From Chitinivibrionales bacterium (lineage in GTDB: Bacteria > Fibrobacterota > Chitinivibrionia > Chitinivibrionales > FEN-1185): a stretch of DNA of 14,149 nucleotides. Positions 13,060 through 14,149 of the stretch are shown piece after piece. A program made the position numbers and the translations under genes. The DNA is taken from assembly GCA_028718065.1 (NCBI GenBank), contig JAQUMP010000027.1:1-14149 (forward strand). The letters run 5' to 3'. Under the pieces are notes generated by a model. That model was not told the DNA's origin. It saw only the letters and a list, made by a program, of their open reading frames with translations, and searched no databases. Position 1 is the stretch's first letter, and each line of letters starts with the position of its first letter.

Positions 13060-14149
13060 TTAAAATTCCACCGTTCCGGCCAGGCCCCATTCGCCGGGTT
13101 TAAAATAAAAATCAAGGGCAAAGTAATCGGTTTTAAAACCGGCCCCGCCGGAAAATTGGCTGACCATATTCAAAGGCAGGCCTTGATAATAAACGGACGG
13201 CGCATGTGCATACCCGGCGCGCAGAAAGAAATTATTAGGAAAGGCCAACTCGGCGCCGCACCGGAAAATGTACCCTGTTTTTTGTTTGCGGTTAAAGAGC
13301 GAAACCAATTCAAGGTCCGCGGGAATGGATATAATAATCGCCCGGTTTGAAAGATTTTTATGGATGCAGATGCCCAGGAGGATGTTTTTATAGGTCCAGT
13401 CCTGCCAGCCTTGAGATTGTTTATAGCTTCGCACATAGTAAAGCGAGTCGAGCGATTCGATTACCCTGGCCTGGGTCGTGCCGCCGTTAATTATCGGGGC
13501 GGTTTTTTTAGGGATGATTGTGTCTGCCGGGTAGGGGTTGGCTTCGTTCCACTGATATCCTAATAGGTTTTTTAACGTAACGCCGAAATCGATATTGTCC
13601 GCGAAGGTCGCCTGAAAAAACCCCAGGTCGACGATCAAGCGCTGCTGCCGGACATGCTTATTAAACTCATAATCCGAAAATGTGCTGTCTACAATTTTTA
13701 TGGTATCGCGATGGTAGCTATAGAGCGAATCCAGAACTCCCGGCGCTATCCAGTTGGTTTTTTGGTAGCGTATTGCCAGACCGTAATCCACCGGGCCCTG
13801 CGAAAGGCTTTTATCGAAAAAACGTTGGGAATGCACCAGGTTGATTTCGTACTGGTTGTTGGTTGCGGACTGCTGCAAAAGACGGTAGCTTAAGCCCGCG
13901 CTGCCGATAGTAGGTTGACAATACCAGAAACCGGCCGGAACGATTTCGGCCTTAAAAAGCGAGTCGCGGCCGTAGCCTGCAAAAACGCCGAATTTATGGT
14001 TGGCCTCGCTGCGATCGTAGGCATGCAGGAGCGCCGGATTAACGACCATGCTCGCAATGCCGTAGGGCATGGCAACGCCCGCGCCGCCCAGCGCCGCGCC
14101 GCGCGCGTCGGAAAAATGCCCCTCGCCGATGTTTGCATAGTCAAGTTCC
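13060..14149 (-). CDS. PorV/UPF0164-like outer-membrane beta-barrel protein, 5' end cut
   Basis: The frame is open from the stop codon at 13062-13060 to the window edge, so the true start and any signal peptide lie outside; the ATG at 14070 is internal. The first visible residues read ELDYANIGEGHFSDARGAAL and continue GGAGVAMPYGIASMVVNPALL, the N-terminal pattern of PorV/PorQ-type outer-membrane proteins (ARxxxxGGAxVA...NPA). The rest is rich in alternating hydrophobic and aromatic residues typical of beta strands, with tyrosine-rich turns, and the chain ends in VEF with a terminal Phe, the signature of barrel insertion by the BAM complex. Family members include PorV of the type IX secretion system and fatty acid transporter-like barrels; which role applies here is not visible, and no other Por gene is in the window. 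It lies 124 nt upstream of zapB on the same strand. Confidence 0.78.
   Translation of the reverse strand, partial: ELDYANIGEGHFSDARGAALGGAGVAMPYGIASMVVNPALLHAYDRSEANHKFGVFAGYGRDSLFKAEIVPAGFWYCQPTIGSAGLSYRLLQQSATNNQYEINLVHSQRFFDKSLSQGPVDYGLAIRYQKTNWIAPGVLDSLYSYHRDTIKIVDSTFSDYEFNKHVRQQRLIVDLGFFQATFADNIDFGVTLKNLLGYQWNEANPYPADTIIPKKTAPIINGGTTQARVIESLDSLYYVRSYKQSQGWQDWTYKNILLGICIHKNLSNRAIIISIPADLELVSLFNRKQKTGYIFRCGAELAFPNNFFLRAGYAHAPSVYYQGLPLNMVSQFSGGAGFKTDYFALDFYFKPGEWGLAGTVEF

Noticed and set aside
13890..14144. Alternative minus-strand frame of 84 aa at the right edge
   Set aside because: It overlaps the PorV-like gene in another frame and gives an Arg/Ala/Pro-rich product; the PorV frame shows the GGAGVA...NPA pattern.

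Overview
The window reads as a chromosomal segment of a Gram-negative, PorV-type outer-membrane bacterium. Two lipoproteins with lipoboxes, a bifunctional class A PBP, and a beta-rich outer-membrane protein ending in Phe support a diderm envelope. The mix of RNase Y/YmdB with ZapA/ZapB and a PorV-like protein suggests the FCB superphylum, perhaps a relative of Fibrobacterota. That placement is an inference from gene content, not a search result. Most genes are moderately GC-rich. Two short stretches, about 4975-5820 and 7880-8530, are visibly AT-richer and carry accessory genes.

Left part (1-3134, minus strand): the 5' end of galactokinase (galK) lies 17 nt downstream of a large class A penicillin-binding protein. 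A 208-bp divergent intergenic region with GC-rich hairpins separates the PBP from plus-strand genes. These are an oligopeptide-binding-like (SBP family 5) lipoprotein, an AT-rich MNT/HEPN toxin-antitoxin pair (MntA/HepT type), and a second lipoprotein with a probable Cache-like sensor domain. A 28-bp perfect palindrome followed by 28-bp tandem copies (6599-6682) sits at the convergent junction and provides the stop codons of the genes on both sides.

Right part (6679-14149, all minus strand, listed in transcription order from the right): a PorV-like outer-membrane protein truncated by the window edge; zapB-zapA (Z-ring associated proteins); rny-ymdB-xseA, joined by ATGA overlaps (RNase Y, the phosphodiesterase-family partner usually found beside it, and the exonuclease VII large subunit); a DUF4160-DUF2442 pair; then xseB-ispA (exonuclease VII small subunit, farnesyl/geranylgeranyl diphosphate synthase), which overlap by 8 bp. 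The DUF pair separates xseA from xseB and looks like an accessory insertion into a housekeeping operon.

No rRNA, tRNA, CRISPR array or insertion sequence was seen. No gene-free stretch exceeds 300 bp. The points most worth checking are the stop-supplying repeat array, the DUF4160-DUF2442 insertion in the exonuclease VII operon, the HepT-like protein with Ser where the HEPN catalytic His is expected, and the two lipoproteins with solute-binding or sensor-like domains and no transporter or kinase partner in view.
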